Below are positions 25,487 through 34,935 of a DNA stretch of 64,000 nt, piece by piece. Position 1 is the stretch's first letter; every line of letters begins with the position of its first letter. The notes under the pieces were generated by a model that was not told where the DNA came from, made no database searches, and saw only the letters and a program-made list of their open reading frames with translations. The DNA comes from JAJPHI01 sp035541875 (lineage in GTDB: Bacteria; Desulfobacterota; Binatia; Binatales; Binataceae): assembly GCA_035541875.1 (NCBI GenBank), contig DATKML010000009.1, forward strand, positions 171,375 to 235,374, given 5' to 3'. Position numbers and translations under genes: made by a program.

Positions 25487-28400
25487 TTGGCGGGGCCGAC
25501 GCTCTGACTTAGTTGCGATTGTCGCGCTGCGCGAGCTGGTAAGGGTCCGGGCAGCCCATCATAAACGAGGGCGCGACCGTCGGAATGGAAACGCATCGCG
25601 GCCAGTGCCTCGACGTAATCGGATTCGAGCGCTGGGATCCCGTTGATACTTTCGATCGTGACCTTGGGGCGCATCGTCATCACGGACTCCAGCGCCTCGA
25701 CGAAGGTCCTCTCATCGAGGGGTTCGGGAATCTGCAGCGCACGACCGGCAAAGCCGAGAATCATGCGCCCGCCCGCCGCAACGATGATGTTTCCCGGCTC
25801 GCGCGTGATACCGCATCCGGGGAGCAGCACGCCAAACGGATTCGCCGGGTCTAGCGCCGAGAAGCAAACTTTCGACACGCCAGCGGAAGAGCGAATCGCG
25901 GCAAGCATCTGCAACGCTTCAGGGGTGGCGTATTGTTCGCCGGAGAGCGCTCGGACAAACCATCCACGGCGAATCAGCCCCGCGAATTCCATCCGCCGCA
26001 GCGCAAAGGATAAGTCGTGCCATCCGATTTCGAAGGGTTCGAGCGCGAGCATCTCGCGCGCGAGGATTCCATGGCGCGCCAGCAGTATCTGTGCTGTTTC
26101 GCGGGCTCGATCCGGCCCGGTCGCCTCGTACATCTCGGCCTTTCCGAGTTGTCCGGCGACTGCGACCAGCGACCACCGTCCGCTGAGACTCGACTTGAGT
26201 CGTGCTCGAACGGCGGCGGCGTGCTTGGCGCTCGCTCGCGATCCATTACTGCCGCCCGAACGCACCGCGTCAGTTTCGGCCGCGAGAAGCCTCAGGGGCG
26301 CAAAGCTGTCATTGGAGACGAGTCCCGATGCGGCCAGCCGCCACAAGCCCGCGAGCGTATCGCGTTCGGAGAGACCGGCGTGATCGGCGAGCTGATCGAG
26401 GTACTGGGCACCGTGACTGCTGAGTGCAGCAATCACAGGCTGGTCGCGTTCCTCGATTTCCGCATCCGGAATCCCACGATACGACTTGGCGCGACGTGAC
26501 TTGAAACTCACGCGACTCGGGAACTCGGCGGATCGTTCCGGATCATCGTCGAGTGGCGCTGCGACCCACGAGAACTCGCCGCTCATGCAGAGCAGATCGA
26601 GATGCTCGGGGCGATAGTCGCGGATTCGTGCCGGCAGTATCGTCTGCTCCCATAACTCGGAGGGATAGGCGAGACCCGCGAGTTGTTCGAGAATCGTGCG
26701 CACGCTCTCGGCACCGGGATCGAGGCGATCACTCCCCAGATGCTGCCAGCGGAAACGAAACGCCGCGAACGCGCGATCGTCACACGGCTCGACCTCGGCG
26801 CGTAGTTGACTCAGGGTCTGTCGATGGATCCGTTCGAGAACGTAGCGATTACACCACTGCTCTACGCTCCCGGCGGACTGACCTGGAATGAACGATCCGC
26901 GAAATATAGCGCCCTGCGATTCCAGAGTAGCCAGAGCCGCATCGATGGCTGATCGCGGTAGCGTGAGACGCTGCGATAGGGCCTCTGCGGTTGTCGGACC
27001 TGAGGTCGCCAGCGCCCGACGGATAATCTCCAGATACGCTGCATCGACATCGAAGCCTGCCGTGGAAGACAATCGCGGGATCGCCTCCGGATAAGCAGCG
27101 CCGAACAGCTCTCGATCGTCGGTGGCAATCAGAATTTCAGGAGCGCGAGACGAAAGACGCAGTCGTATCACGCGGTCGGTTCGCTCCAATTCGCTGACCA
27201 TCGCGACTGCATCACCCGTGCAGTGCTCGTCGATCGACGCGACAGGCATACTGCCGTGCGTCCGAATCATCTCGCAGAGCTCGTCAGCATTGCGTGCGCG
27301 AGTGTTCGCCGCGGTCCCCTCCACTTCGGCGCTGACCCGCACGATCGCCGCGGCCGATAGCATCTCAGCGAGATCCTCGGTGCGAAAAACGTCTTCGGCG
27401 AGCGCGCGATTCATCGTGACGGTGCGGCTGCGTCGATTCGCCCTTTCGCCGTCATCGAGGAACGAGTAGTCCCACGCGAGCAGGATACGTTGCGCAAACA
27501 CCGACGGGGCCGTGCTGTCGACGAAGACCGCACGCACCGAACCGTCTTCGATCCCGCTGAGCAGACCTTCGAGTCGCGCGAGATCAGCGGTCTCGGTCAG
27601 GCATTCGTGCATCGTCTCGCCAACGAGATAATGGTCGGGGATTTCTACCTTGATCGGACGATTTTCAAAGCAGGCATTGCGTTGCGGAAAAAGTGCCGTA
27701 ATCAGCTCTTGCGTGCGCAACCGCTGAATCCATGCAGGCACCTTGCGGCCTTGCGCTGACCGCATGATCGATAGGGCTCGTGTCGCGACGTGACGAAAGC
27801 GCACCTCGAACATCGGCGCGTCGAGCAGCGCCTGCGTGAGCGCCTCGCGAGCGGTGCGCGAACTGATCATCTCCAGGAGATGTTCGAGCGGAAAGCTGTG
27901 ACGCGAGTTAAGCGCGAGCAGAACCGCGTCGTCGATCGCCGAGGCCTGAATCTCGAAGTCAAAGCTCTGGCACAGTTTCTTGCGAATCGCGAGCCCGAGC
28001 GCCCGATTCAGTCGAATCCCAAACGGCGCATGGATTACGATCTGCGTACCGCCGAGACCATCGAAGAAGCGTTCGACAATCAGGGTGCGGTCTCCCGGAA
28101 TCGCACCTAGAGCGGCGAGACCGCGGCGCACATAGGCCACCGCCTGAATCGCCGCTGACGGTTCGAGACTCGCCTCGCGGATCAGCCATTCAGCAGCAGT
28201 CCTTTCGTTGGCAGTCGGAAGTGCATCGCGGTTGGCTGAAAGTTCCAGCGATGTGCCATTCGATCCGTGAGTCAGCCGATCCGCGATTTTTTGGCGGAGG
28301 AGCGAGACTTCCGATGAAAGGGCAGGCGAGCGACCGCCGGCTTCCGTCTGCCAGAAGGGCAGGCTAGGTTGCATCCCCGGTGCCGGCTCAACCATCAGCC

Positions 28401-30090
28401 GATTCTTCGAGATTCCGAGGATTTGCCACGGCATCGAGCCGAGCGAGAAGACATCACCACGCGATGATTCCTGTGCGAAATCCTCTTCCACGTCACCGAT
28501 CCTGCGTCCTTCCGATGCAATCACAACGTCGTAGTTGCCGGCCTCGGGAATCGTACCGCCCGACGTAATCGCGGAGAGCCGCGCACTGCGACGCGGACGG
28601 ATGCGTCCATTGGCGCGGTCGTAAAAAATCTTCGGGTTCGCCCCCTGGATTCGGTCGGGGAGTTGCGTCGCCATCTGGGTAAGCAACGTCCGGAGCTCTT
28701 CAAGTTCAAGGGCGGCGAAGTTGGGCACGGCGTGCAGGATCTTGAGTAACTCTTCCTCGCTAAGTTCGTCCTCGTCAGCCGCGATCGCGACTATCTGCTG
28801 GGCCGCCACGTCGAGGCATCCGGTCGGAATCTCGACCGCATCGATATGACCCGAGCGGATAGCGCAAACCGCCGCGGCGCATTCAACAAGATCGTCGAGG
28901 GTCAGGGTGAAAAAGCGGCCCTTGGGTGTTCCGCCGAGACTATGCCCGGAGCGGCCGATCCGCTGGATCGCCGCCGAGATCGATTTCGGGGAGTCGACCT
29001 GGCAGACGAGATCGACTGCGCCAACATCGATACCCAGTTCGAGCGAAGCCGTCGCAACCAGCGCCTTTAGTTCGCCGCGCTTCAAGCGCTGTTCAGCCCG
29101 AAGGCGTTCGGAGCGAGCGAGGCTCCCATGATGAGCCATCACGGCGTTGGTGCCGAGTTTCTTCTGCAACGCCAGCGCAATGCGTTCGGCCCATCGCCGG
29201 CTCAAGGTGAAGACGAGCGTCGTGCGATGCTCTTCGATTAGCGTCGCGAGCGTATGGTACATCGCCTCCCAATGCTGATGGGTCGCGAGTGGACCAAGCT
29301 CGGGACCCGGGGCGATAATCTGCAGGTCGAGATCGCGCGGCGTGTCGTCAGCGCGGACGACGTGAACCGCCCGTGGCTCGCGACGGCCATCTTCAAGTTC
29401 GTCGGCTCCAGCGAGAAATCCCGCCAACGTCTCGATAGGATTGAGAGTGGCCGACAAGCCGATGCGCGTCGGACGCGAACCACCAGCGCTGCGAATCAGG
29501 CGATCGAGCCGTTCCAACGTCAGCATCAGATGGGCCCCGCGCTTGTTACCTGCAATCGCGTGGAGTTCATCGACGATCACGTAACGGACCGAGCGGAGCT
29601 TTTCGCGAAAGCGCGGCGAGGTGATCAGAATAAAGAGCGATTCGGGCGTAGTAACCAGAATATGCGGTGGCCGCCGAAGCATCGCCGCTCGATCCGTCGC
29701 GGTCGTGTCTCCTGTACGGAGCCCGGCGCGAATCGGAGCCAAGGATAGATTCAGCTCGCGGGCGTTATCGGCAACACCGGCGAGAGGCTCTTCGAGGTTG
29801 ATACGGATATCGTTCGCGAGCGCTTTCAGCGGCGAGACGTAGAGAACGGTTACTTCTTCACGGAGCGTGTCGTGCTCGGCCTGATGGACCAAGTAGTCTA
29901 TCGCCCACATGAAGGCGGTCAGCGTTTTGCCGCTGCCGGTCGGCGCGCAGAGCAGAACACTCTGATCCGGCTCTCGCTGCGCTTGAGCGATCGCGGGCCA
30001 TCCGAGTTGCTGTGCACGCGAGGGTCCGTTAAAGCGCCTCTCGAACCATGCGCGAACCGCGGGATGGAAAGCGGCAAGCAGATTGCACAC
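25483..30090 (-). CDS. lhr: Lhr-type ATP-dependent helicase (large)
   Basis: A 1535-residue superfamily 2 helicase. The N-terminal half has the full motor: Walker A LCAPTGSGKTLTAFMWA near residue 48, PLKALANDI, VTTPESLFIL, DELH box VIVDELHAIAGNKRGAHL near residue 172, SATL motif GLSATLNPIETLAGFL, then ATASLELGIDVGAVDLV and the arginine-rich IQRIGRSGHSLGG. The remaining 900 residues form the winged-helix and beta-barrel core plus a long C-terminal extension as in E. coli Lhr, a DNA-repair-linked helicase. A truncated Lhr core would be about 900 residues, so this is the long form. Start is GTG. The frame is intact over 4.6 kb. Confidence 0.92.
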   Translation of the reverse strand: MCNLLAAFHPAVRAWFERRFNGPSRAQQLGWPAIAQAQREPDQSVLLCAPTGSGKTLTAFMWAIDYLVHQAEHDTLREEVTVLYVSPLKALANDIRINLEEPLAGVADNARELNLSLAPIRAGLRTGDTTATDRAAMLRRPPHILVTTPESLFILITSPRFREKLRSVRYVIVDELHAIAGNKRGAHLMLTLERLDRLIRSAGGSRPTRIGLSATLNPIETLAGFLAGADELEDGRREPRAVHVVRADDTPRDLDLQIIAPGPELGPLATHQHWEAMYHTLATLIEEHRTTLVFTLSRRWAERIALALQKKLGTNAVMAHHGSLARSERLRAEQRLKRGELKALVATASLELGIDVGAVDLVCQVDSPKSISAAIQRIGRSGHSLGGTPKGRFFTLTLDDLVECAAAVCAIRSGHIDAVEIPTGCLDVAAQQIVAIAADEDELSEEELLKILHAVPNFAALELEELRTLLTQMATQLPDRIQGANPKIFYDRANGRIRPRRSARLSAITSGGTIPEAGNYDVVIASEGRRIGDVEEDFAQESSRGDVFSLGSMPWQILGISKNRLMVEPAPGMQPSLPFWQTEAGGRSPALSSEVSLLRQKIADRLTHGSNGTSLELSANRDALPTANERTAAEWLIREASLEPSAAIQAVAYVRRGLAALGAIPGDRTLIVERFFDGLGGTQIVIHAPFGIRLNRALGLAIRKKLCQSFDFEIQASAIDDAVLLALNSRHSFPLEHLLEMISSRTAREALTQALLDAPMFEVRFRHVATRALSIMRSAQGRKVPAWIQRLRTQELITALFPQRNACFENRPIKVEIPDHYLVGETMHECLTETADLARLEGLLSGIEDGSVRAVFVDSTAPSVFAQRILLAWDYSFLDDGERANRRSRTVTMNRALAEDVFRTEDLAEMLSAAAIVRVSAEVEGTAANTRARNADELCEMIRTHGSMPVASIDEHCTGDAVAMVSELERTDRVIRLRLSSRAPEILIATDDRELFGAAYPEAIPRLSSTAGFDVDAAYLEIIRRALATSGPTTAEALSQRLTLPRSAIDAALATLESQGAIFRGSFIPGQSAGSVEQWCNRYVLERIHRQTLSQLRAEVEPCDDRAFAAFRFRWQHLGSDRLDPGAESVRTILEQLAGLAYPSELWEQTILPARIRDYRPEHLDLLCMSGEFSWVAAPLDDDPERSAEFPSRVSFKSRRAKSYRGIPDAEIEERDQPVIAALSSHGAQYLDQLADHAGLSERDTLAGLWRLAASGLVSNDSFAPLRLLAAETDAVRSGGSNGSRASAKHAAAVRARLKSSLSGRWSLVAVAGQLGKAEMYEATGPDRARETAQILLARHGILAREMLALEPFEIGWHDLSFALRRMEFAGLIRRGWFVRALSGEQYATPEALQMLAAIRSSAGVSKVCFSALDPANPFGVLLPGCGITREPGNIIVAAGGRMILGFAGRALQIPEPLDERTFVEALESVMTMRPKVTIESINGIPALESDYVEALAAMRFHSDGRALVYDGLPGPLPARAARQSQLSQSVGPAK

Positions 30091-30209
30091 GCAAGCAGTA
30101 TATCATCGTAGGAGCGGCCGGGTTGCAGGCGATCGCTTACTAATTGAGCTCTGGGACCGTCGTGTTATCGAGGCGGATGGTGCTCCTTTCGCCTGATCGG
30201 CGCGGTTTA

Positions 30210-30215
30210 TATAAT
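30210..30215 (+). promoter_or_regulatory. Candidate -10 element for RNase J
   Basis: A perfect TATAAT lies 42 bases before the RNase J start in the 166-base gap between the divergent lhr and rnj genes. The best -35 candidate at 17-base spacing (TTTCGC) is poor, so this rests on the -10 alone. Confidence 0.35.
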
Positions 30216-30256
30216 CAAACCGTCGTTGTGGGATTGATGGGTAGGTTGCGAGGCTG

Positions 30257-31918
30257 ATGGCGGCGTCCAGGACGGATCAGGTCAGAATCGTTCCATTAGG
30301 CGGATTAGGCGAAATTGGCCTCAATCTGATGGTGATCGAGTGCGGCGAGCACGCGATCGTAATCGACGCCGGTGTGATGTTCTCAGAGGAGCGCGCGCTC
30401 GGTGTGGGGCGATTACTGCCCGACCTCCGGTATCTCGCCGAGCGTAAACCGATCGTCGACGCCATTTTCCTGACCCACGCGCATGAAGACCATATTGGGG
30501 CGCTGCCGTTTCTTCTTGGCAAGTTCCCCGCGCCCGTCTATGCGACCGGTGTGACGCTGGCCTTCGCGCGCCGAACGATCGCCGAGCATGGTCCCAAGGA
30601 TACCGAGCTGCGCCGGATGACCGCCGGGCAGATTATCGAGGCGGGCCCCTTCTCGATCGAACCTGTCCGAGTCACCCATTCGACCCCCGATTCCGTCGCA
30701 CTCGCGATCCGTACTCCCGCCGGGATGATCGTGCATAGCGGTGATTTCAAGATCGATCCGACGCCGGTCGATGGAGTCAAATTCGATACCGAACGCTTTG
30801 CGCAGCTCGGCGAAGAGGGCGTGGAATTACTGCTGTCAGACTCGACCAACGTCGAGCGTGACGGCCGTTGCCAATCGGAAAGTTCACTCAAGCCACTGAT
30901 CCACGATCTGGTTAGACGAACCCGCGGGGCATTTGTTCTTTCATCGTTTTCCTCCCATATCCATCGGATTCGGCAGGTCGCCGAAGTCGCCCACGACGCC
31001 GGACGTTACGTCGTTCCCCTGGGACGGCGGATGGCTGAAAGCGTGCGGCTCGGGATGGAAATAGGGCAACTCAATCTGCCGCCGGGAACGTTTATCGATT
31101 CACGCGAAGCAGACTTTCTCGAACGTCGCAAACTCGTCTTCGTTGCGACGGGAAGCCAGGGTGAACCGCTATCAGCGCTCAGCAAAATCGCGATGGATTC
31201 CCATCCAGCGATGCGCCTCGGCGATGGTGACGTTGTCGTGCTTTCGTCACGCTTTATCCCCGGCAATGAGCGCGCAATTCAATCGATCGTGAATCATCTA
31301 TTCAAGCGCGGCGCCGAAGTCCTTTACGATGGCGTCGCGAACGTTCACGTCTCGGGCCATGCTTGCCGTGAGGAACTGATCGATCTCATTCGGCTGGTCA
31401 AACCGAGCCACTTCGTTCCGATTCATGGTGAGTACCGTCATTTGGTGCGTCATGTTCGATTGGCAATCGAAGCTGGAGTTGCGGCAAAAAATTGCTTTCT
31501 GCTCGAAGATGGGGAGCCGCTGATGCTTGCCGACGGCGAAGCGCGCCGAGCGCGCCCAGTCCACGCAGGCAGGTTGGTCGCCGACGGCGAAGATCTGGGC
31601 AGCCCCGGCGTTATTCGAGAGCGGCGGACTCTGGCGACCGACGGAACGATCGTCGCAATCGTTGCAATCTCCGAGAAGAGCGGACAGATCGTCGCCGGAC
31701 CCGATTTGATTTCGCGTGGTTTGGTCGAAGGTGATGGAACCTCGCCCTATCTCGCCCGTGCACGTGCTGAGCTAACCGGGCGTCTGCAAGCGCTGAATGG
31801 CTATGTGAAGGGCGATCAGACTCGCTTGCGCGAGGAGATTACGCGAACTTTGCGCCACTACTTCAACAGCACTATCGGCAAACGGCCCCTGATCGTCTCA
31901 CACGTGTTGGAGGTGTGA
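30257..31918 (+). CDS. rnj: Ribonuclease J
   Basis: A 553-residue metallo-beta-lactamase/beta-CASP nuclease that degrades and processes RNA by endo- and 5'-exonucleolytic cleavage. The N-terminus VRIVPLGGLGEIGLNLMVI and the zinc motif THAHEDH (residues 73-79) are typical; later signatures are HSGDFKIDPTPVDG, LLSDSTNVERDG, TGSQGEPLSALSKIA, VHVSGHACREEL and HFVPIHGEYRH. A C-terminal dimerisation domain follows. It heads the run rnj-ftsK-lolA-rimO; the ftsK open frame overlaps its last codons. Confidence 0.95.
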   Translation: MAASRTDQVRIVPLGGLGEIGLNLMVIECGEHAIVIDAGVMFSEERALGVGRLLPDLRYLAERKPIVDAIFLTHAHEDHIGALPFLLGKFPAPVYATGVTLAFARRTIAEHGPKDTELRRMTAGQIIEAGPFSIEPVRVTHSTPDSVALAIRTPAGMIVHSGDFKIDPTPVDGVKFDTERFAQLGEEGVELLLSDSTNVERDGRCQSESSLKPLIHDLVRRTRGAFVLSSFSSHIHRIRQVAEVAHDAGRYVVPLGRRMAESVRLGMEIGQLNLPPGTFIDSREADFLERRKLVFVATGSQGEPLSALSKIAMDSHPAMRLGDGDVVVLSSRFIPGNERAIQSIVNHLFKRGAEVLYDGVANVHVSGHACREELIDLIRLVKPSHFVPIHGEYRHLVRHVRLAIEAGVAAKNCFLLEDGEPLMLADGEARRARPVHAGRLVADGEDLGSPGVIRERRTLATDGTIVAIVAISEKSGQIVAGPDLISRGLVEGDGTSPYLARARAELTGRLQALNGYVKGDQTRLREEITRTLRHYFNSTIGKRPLIVSHVLEV

Positions 31919-32045
31919 TCGTATCGCACGCGCAGCGAAATCGCCGCCGATAGAACTGGTTGTCGTTGCCGAAGAGGCCGACCGTTCGAGCCGGCTCGCC
32001 TCCGAACTGGTTGCGATAACTCTTTGGGGACTCGCGGCTTTTGCC

Positions 32046-34127
32046 GTGATCAGCCTCGTCAGCTTCGACCTGGGATGGTTACCGAATCTCGGCGGTCCAA
32101 TCGGAGAGCAACTCGCCGCAGCGCTACACAACACTATCGGCGCTCTCTCGTACCTTCTGATTATTTTTGCCAGTGCACTCGGAAGACGCCTGTGGCCAGG
32201 AAAAAGCTCCGACCTTCGACGAGGGCCGTTGCTCGTTGGAATTGCCGGTGGCGCCTTAACGATCGTGGCGCTGTGCGCTGCAACCGCTTTGATCCTTGGA
32301 CATGGCGGCGGATTGATTGGCGCGACCTTCGCCGGTGAACTTCGCGCAGCCTTGAATCTGGGCGGCGGATGTATCGTATTGCTGCTCGCCCTGATTGCCG
32401 GAATCGCGATGATGGCTGGTCGCGCCCCGACCGATCTAGCCTTCTCCGGTCGGGCCTTGCTCCGCGCCGAAACCAGCGAACGTGACTTCGTCCTGGGCGA
32501 CGAAAGTGAGCCGCCGTCACCAGCGGAACCGCGCCACAGCTCTCCCTCGCCCTTAATCAATCGGAGTGAGCCAACCCAGCCATTGATCAAGAAACGCGAG
32601 GCACCGACCTCTCCGACTCAGACCTTCGCGTCGCCTCCGACGAGCCGTATCAAAGGGGATTACAAGCTTCCGCCGCTTACACTTCTTGATGTTCCACCGC
32701 TCGAACACGCACAGGTCGACGAGGCAGCGCTGGAGCGGAGCGCGCGGGTTTTGGAGCAGAAGCTCGCCGACTTCGGTGTCGAAGGGCAGGTCGTAGAGGT
32801 TCAGCCTGGTCCGGTTGTCACGATGTACAAGCTGCAGCCGGGATCGGGAATCAAGGTGAGCCAGATCGTAAACCTGGCCGATGACCTCTCGATGGCGCTG
32901 CGGGCTGCGACGATCCGTATCCTTGCGCCAGTGCCGGGTGAGGCTGTTGTCGGAATCGAAGTGCCGAATCGCAAACGCGAAAAGATCTTCCTGCGCGAGA
33001 TTCTCGAAGCCGAGGCCTGCCGCGCCGCACAGAGCCATCTGACGATCGCGCTCGGCAAGGATATTACGGGGCAACCGGCGGCAGCCGATCTCGCGGTGAT
33101 GCCTCATCTGCTGATCGCCGGCGCGACGGGCACTGGTAAATCGGTGTCGATTCACACGATGATCGCGTCGATTCTTTTCAGTGCGACGCCCGACGATGTC
33201 CGGTTCATCCTGATCGACCCTAAGATGCTCGAACTATCTTTCTACGACGCGATTCCCCATCTGCTGGTGCCGGTCGTGGTCGATCCCGATAAGGCGGCTG
33301 CCGCGCTGCTGTGGGCAACTCGCGAGATGGAAGCGCGCTATCGCCTGATGCGCGACCTCGGGGTCCGCAATATCGATGGCTACAACCGTGCACTTGGCGA
33401 GAGCGGCGAATTGATTCAGTTGAAGCAATCGCAAGCCACCGCGGAGATGGGCGAAAGCGAAGAGCAGATTCGCCATCGGCGGCTGCCGAAGATTGTCATC
33501 GTCATCGACGAGTTGGCGGACTTGCTGCTCAGCGAGGGCAAGACGGTCGAGCGCGATATCACCCGGTTGGCGCAGAAAGCCCGCGCCTCCGGAATCCATC
33601 TGATACTGGCGACGCAGCGACCCTCGGTGGACGTCATTACCGGATTGATCAAGGCGAATCTGCCGGCGCGTATCTCCTTGCAGGTCACCTCGCGCGTTGA
33701 TTCGCGCACGATTCTCGATTCGATTGGCGCGGAACGTCTGCTCGGCGCGGGTGACATGCTTTTTATGCCGCCGGGCACCGCCAAGTTGCGCCGGCTGCAT
33801 GGACCGTTCGTTTCGGAGAATGAGATTCGCAAGCTCTGCGATTTCATCCGCAAGCAGGGTGCCCCTGAGTATCAAATGGAGATCCTAGAAACGGCGAATC
33901 AGGGCGAGGGCGACCTCGACGGCGGTGGCGGCGAGCGAGACGCGCTTTACGACGACGCCGTGCGGATTGTCACGGAAACCGGGCAAGCCTCGATTTCGAT
34001 GATCCAGCGGCGGTTGAGAATCGGCTATAACCGCGCGGCGCGGATGGTCGAGGGGATGGAGCGCGACGGTCTCGTGCTACCCGCTGACGGCGCCCGCCCT
34101 CGCGAACTCAGAAGCAGGGCAGGCTGA
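32046..34127 (+). CDS. ftsK: FtsK/SpoIIIE DNA translocase
   Basis: At least 693 residues: N-terminal transmembrane helices (ALSYLLIIFASALGRRLWP, LLVGIAGGALTIVALCAATALIL, GGGCIVLLLALIAGIAMMAG), a Pro/Ser-rich linker, the RecA-like motor with Walker A AGATGTGKSVSIHTMIASIL and Walker B IVIVIDELADLLLSEGK, and the DNA-orienting gamma winged helix at the end (DDAVRIVTETGQASISMIQRRLRIGYNRAARMVEG). FtsK pumps and resolves chromosomes at the division septum. GTG 32046 is the first standard start, but it falls inside the first helix; the frame is open and protein-like back to about 31893 with no ATG, GTG or TTG, and GGAGG near 31909 stands before ATC 31923. The true start is therefore probably further upstream. 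Confidence 0.93.
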   Translation: MISLVSFDLGWLPNLGGPIGEQLAAALHNTIGALSYLLIIFASALGRRLWPGKSSDLRRGPLLVGIAGGALTIVALCAATALILGHGGGLIGATFAGELRAALNLGGGCIVLLLALIAGIAMMAGRAPTDLAFSGRALLRAETSERDFVLGDESEPPSPAEPRHSSPSPLINRSEPTQPLIKKREAPTSPTQTFASPPTSRIKGDYKLPPLTLLDVPPLEHAQVDEAALERSARVLEQKLADFGVEGQVVEVQPGPVVTMYKLQPGSGIKVSQIVNLADDLSMALRAATIRILAPVPGEAVVGIEVPNRKREKIFLREILEAEACRAAQSHLTIALGKDITGQPAAADLAVMPHLLIAGATGTGKSVSIHTMIASILFSATPDDVRFILIDPKMLELSFYDAIPHLLVPVVVDPDKAAAALLWATREMEARYRLMRDLGVRNIDGYNRALGESGELIQLKQSQATAEMGESEEQIRHRRLPKIVIVIDELADLLLSEGKTVERDITRLAQKARASGIHLILATQRPSVDVITGLIKANLPARISLQVTSRVDSRTILDSIGAERLLGAGDMLFMPPGTAKLRRLHGPFVSENEIRKLCDFIRKQGAPEYQMEILETANQGEGDLDGGGGERDALYDDAVRIVTETGQASISMIQRRLRIGYNRAARMVEGMERDGLVLPADGARPRELRSRAG

Positions 34128-34172
34128 AGCCTTTGCCCGTTAGTATCGTCCCTTTTAAAAGGTGAACCAATC

Positions 34173-34862
34173 GTGAACCACAATCGACCGCTGGGTCTCC
34201 CTGTTTTTCGCCTTTTTTCCGCTTTAATTCTGTGCTTGTCGGCTCTATCCGTATCGGCTGCAACGAGCAGCGGCGGAATTGCCAGTTTGGTCGAGCAATT
34301 GCAACTCCATTATCAGAAGACCGACTCATTCACCGCTGATTTCGTCGAAACGCTGAGCAGTCCCGGTGGCCAGCCACGGGAGCGCAAAGGTACCGTGGCT
34401 TATCGACGGTCCGGAATGATCCGATGGGAGTTCAAGGACCCGCAGCAACCCGAAACGATCGTCGCCGACGGCACCACGCTGTTCGATTACGATCCGGGGC
34501 TGAATCAGGTGATGGAGATGCCGCTTGCGAGCGCCTTCAAAACGCGTAGCGCAGCCGCTTTCATCCTTGGAGTTGGCAATCTCCAGCGCGACTTCAAGGT
34601 TACGGTGATGCCCTCGGCTCCCGACGACGGCCTGAAGCATCTATTGGTGATACCTAAGGACGGTGGAGACAAAATCGAGTTAGGTGTGGATACCACAACG
34701 CTTAATATAATGTCGTTGCATATCGTTGATGCTCTCGGGAATGCGACCGAACTAAAATTTTCTGCGATTCAACGGAACGTTCCGTTGGAGAGCTCGCAAT
34801 TCAAATTCACGCCGCCTGCAGGGGCGGATATCGTAAAGTCCGGGCCGCCATCAGGATCGTGA
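34173..34862 (+). CDS. lolA: Outer-membrane lipoprotein carrier LolA
   Basis: A 229-residue periplasmic chaperone that carries lipoproteins from the inner to the outer membrane. GTG start follows AAAAGGTGA. The signal peptide (residues 1-28, FRLFSALILCLSALSVSAATS) precedes the LolA fold: LVEQLQLHYQKTDSFTADFVETL, GTVAYRRSGMIRWEFKDP, VADGTTLFDYDPGLNQVMEMPL, AAAFILGVGNLQRDFKV. Presence of LolA implies a diderm envelope. It lies 45 bases after ftsK and 73 before rimO. Confidence 0.92.
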   Translation: MNHNRPLGLPVFRLFSALILCLSALSVSAATSSGGIASLVEQLQLHYQKTDSFTADFVETLSSPGGQPRERKGTVAYRRSGMIRWEFKDPQQPETIVADGTTLFDYDPGLNQVMEMPLASAFKTRSAAAFILGVGNLQRDFKVTVMPSAPDDGLKHLLVIPKDGGDKIELGVDTTTLNIMSLHIVDALGNATELKFSAIQRNVPLESSQFKFTPPAGADIVKSGPPSGS

Positions 34863-34935
34863 CCGCTGTCAAGCGGGATTGCGCCGCACGGGGCCAACTA
34901 GTAGAGATATACACCTTCTGATCAGTGCAGCGCTT

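Noticed and set aside
25643..26383. Plus-strand frame opposite lhr
   Set aside because: Shadow of the helicase gene, with low-complexity Arg/Ser composition and no family.
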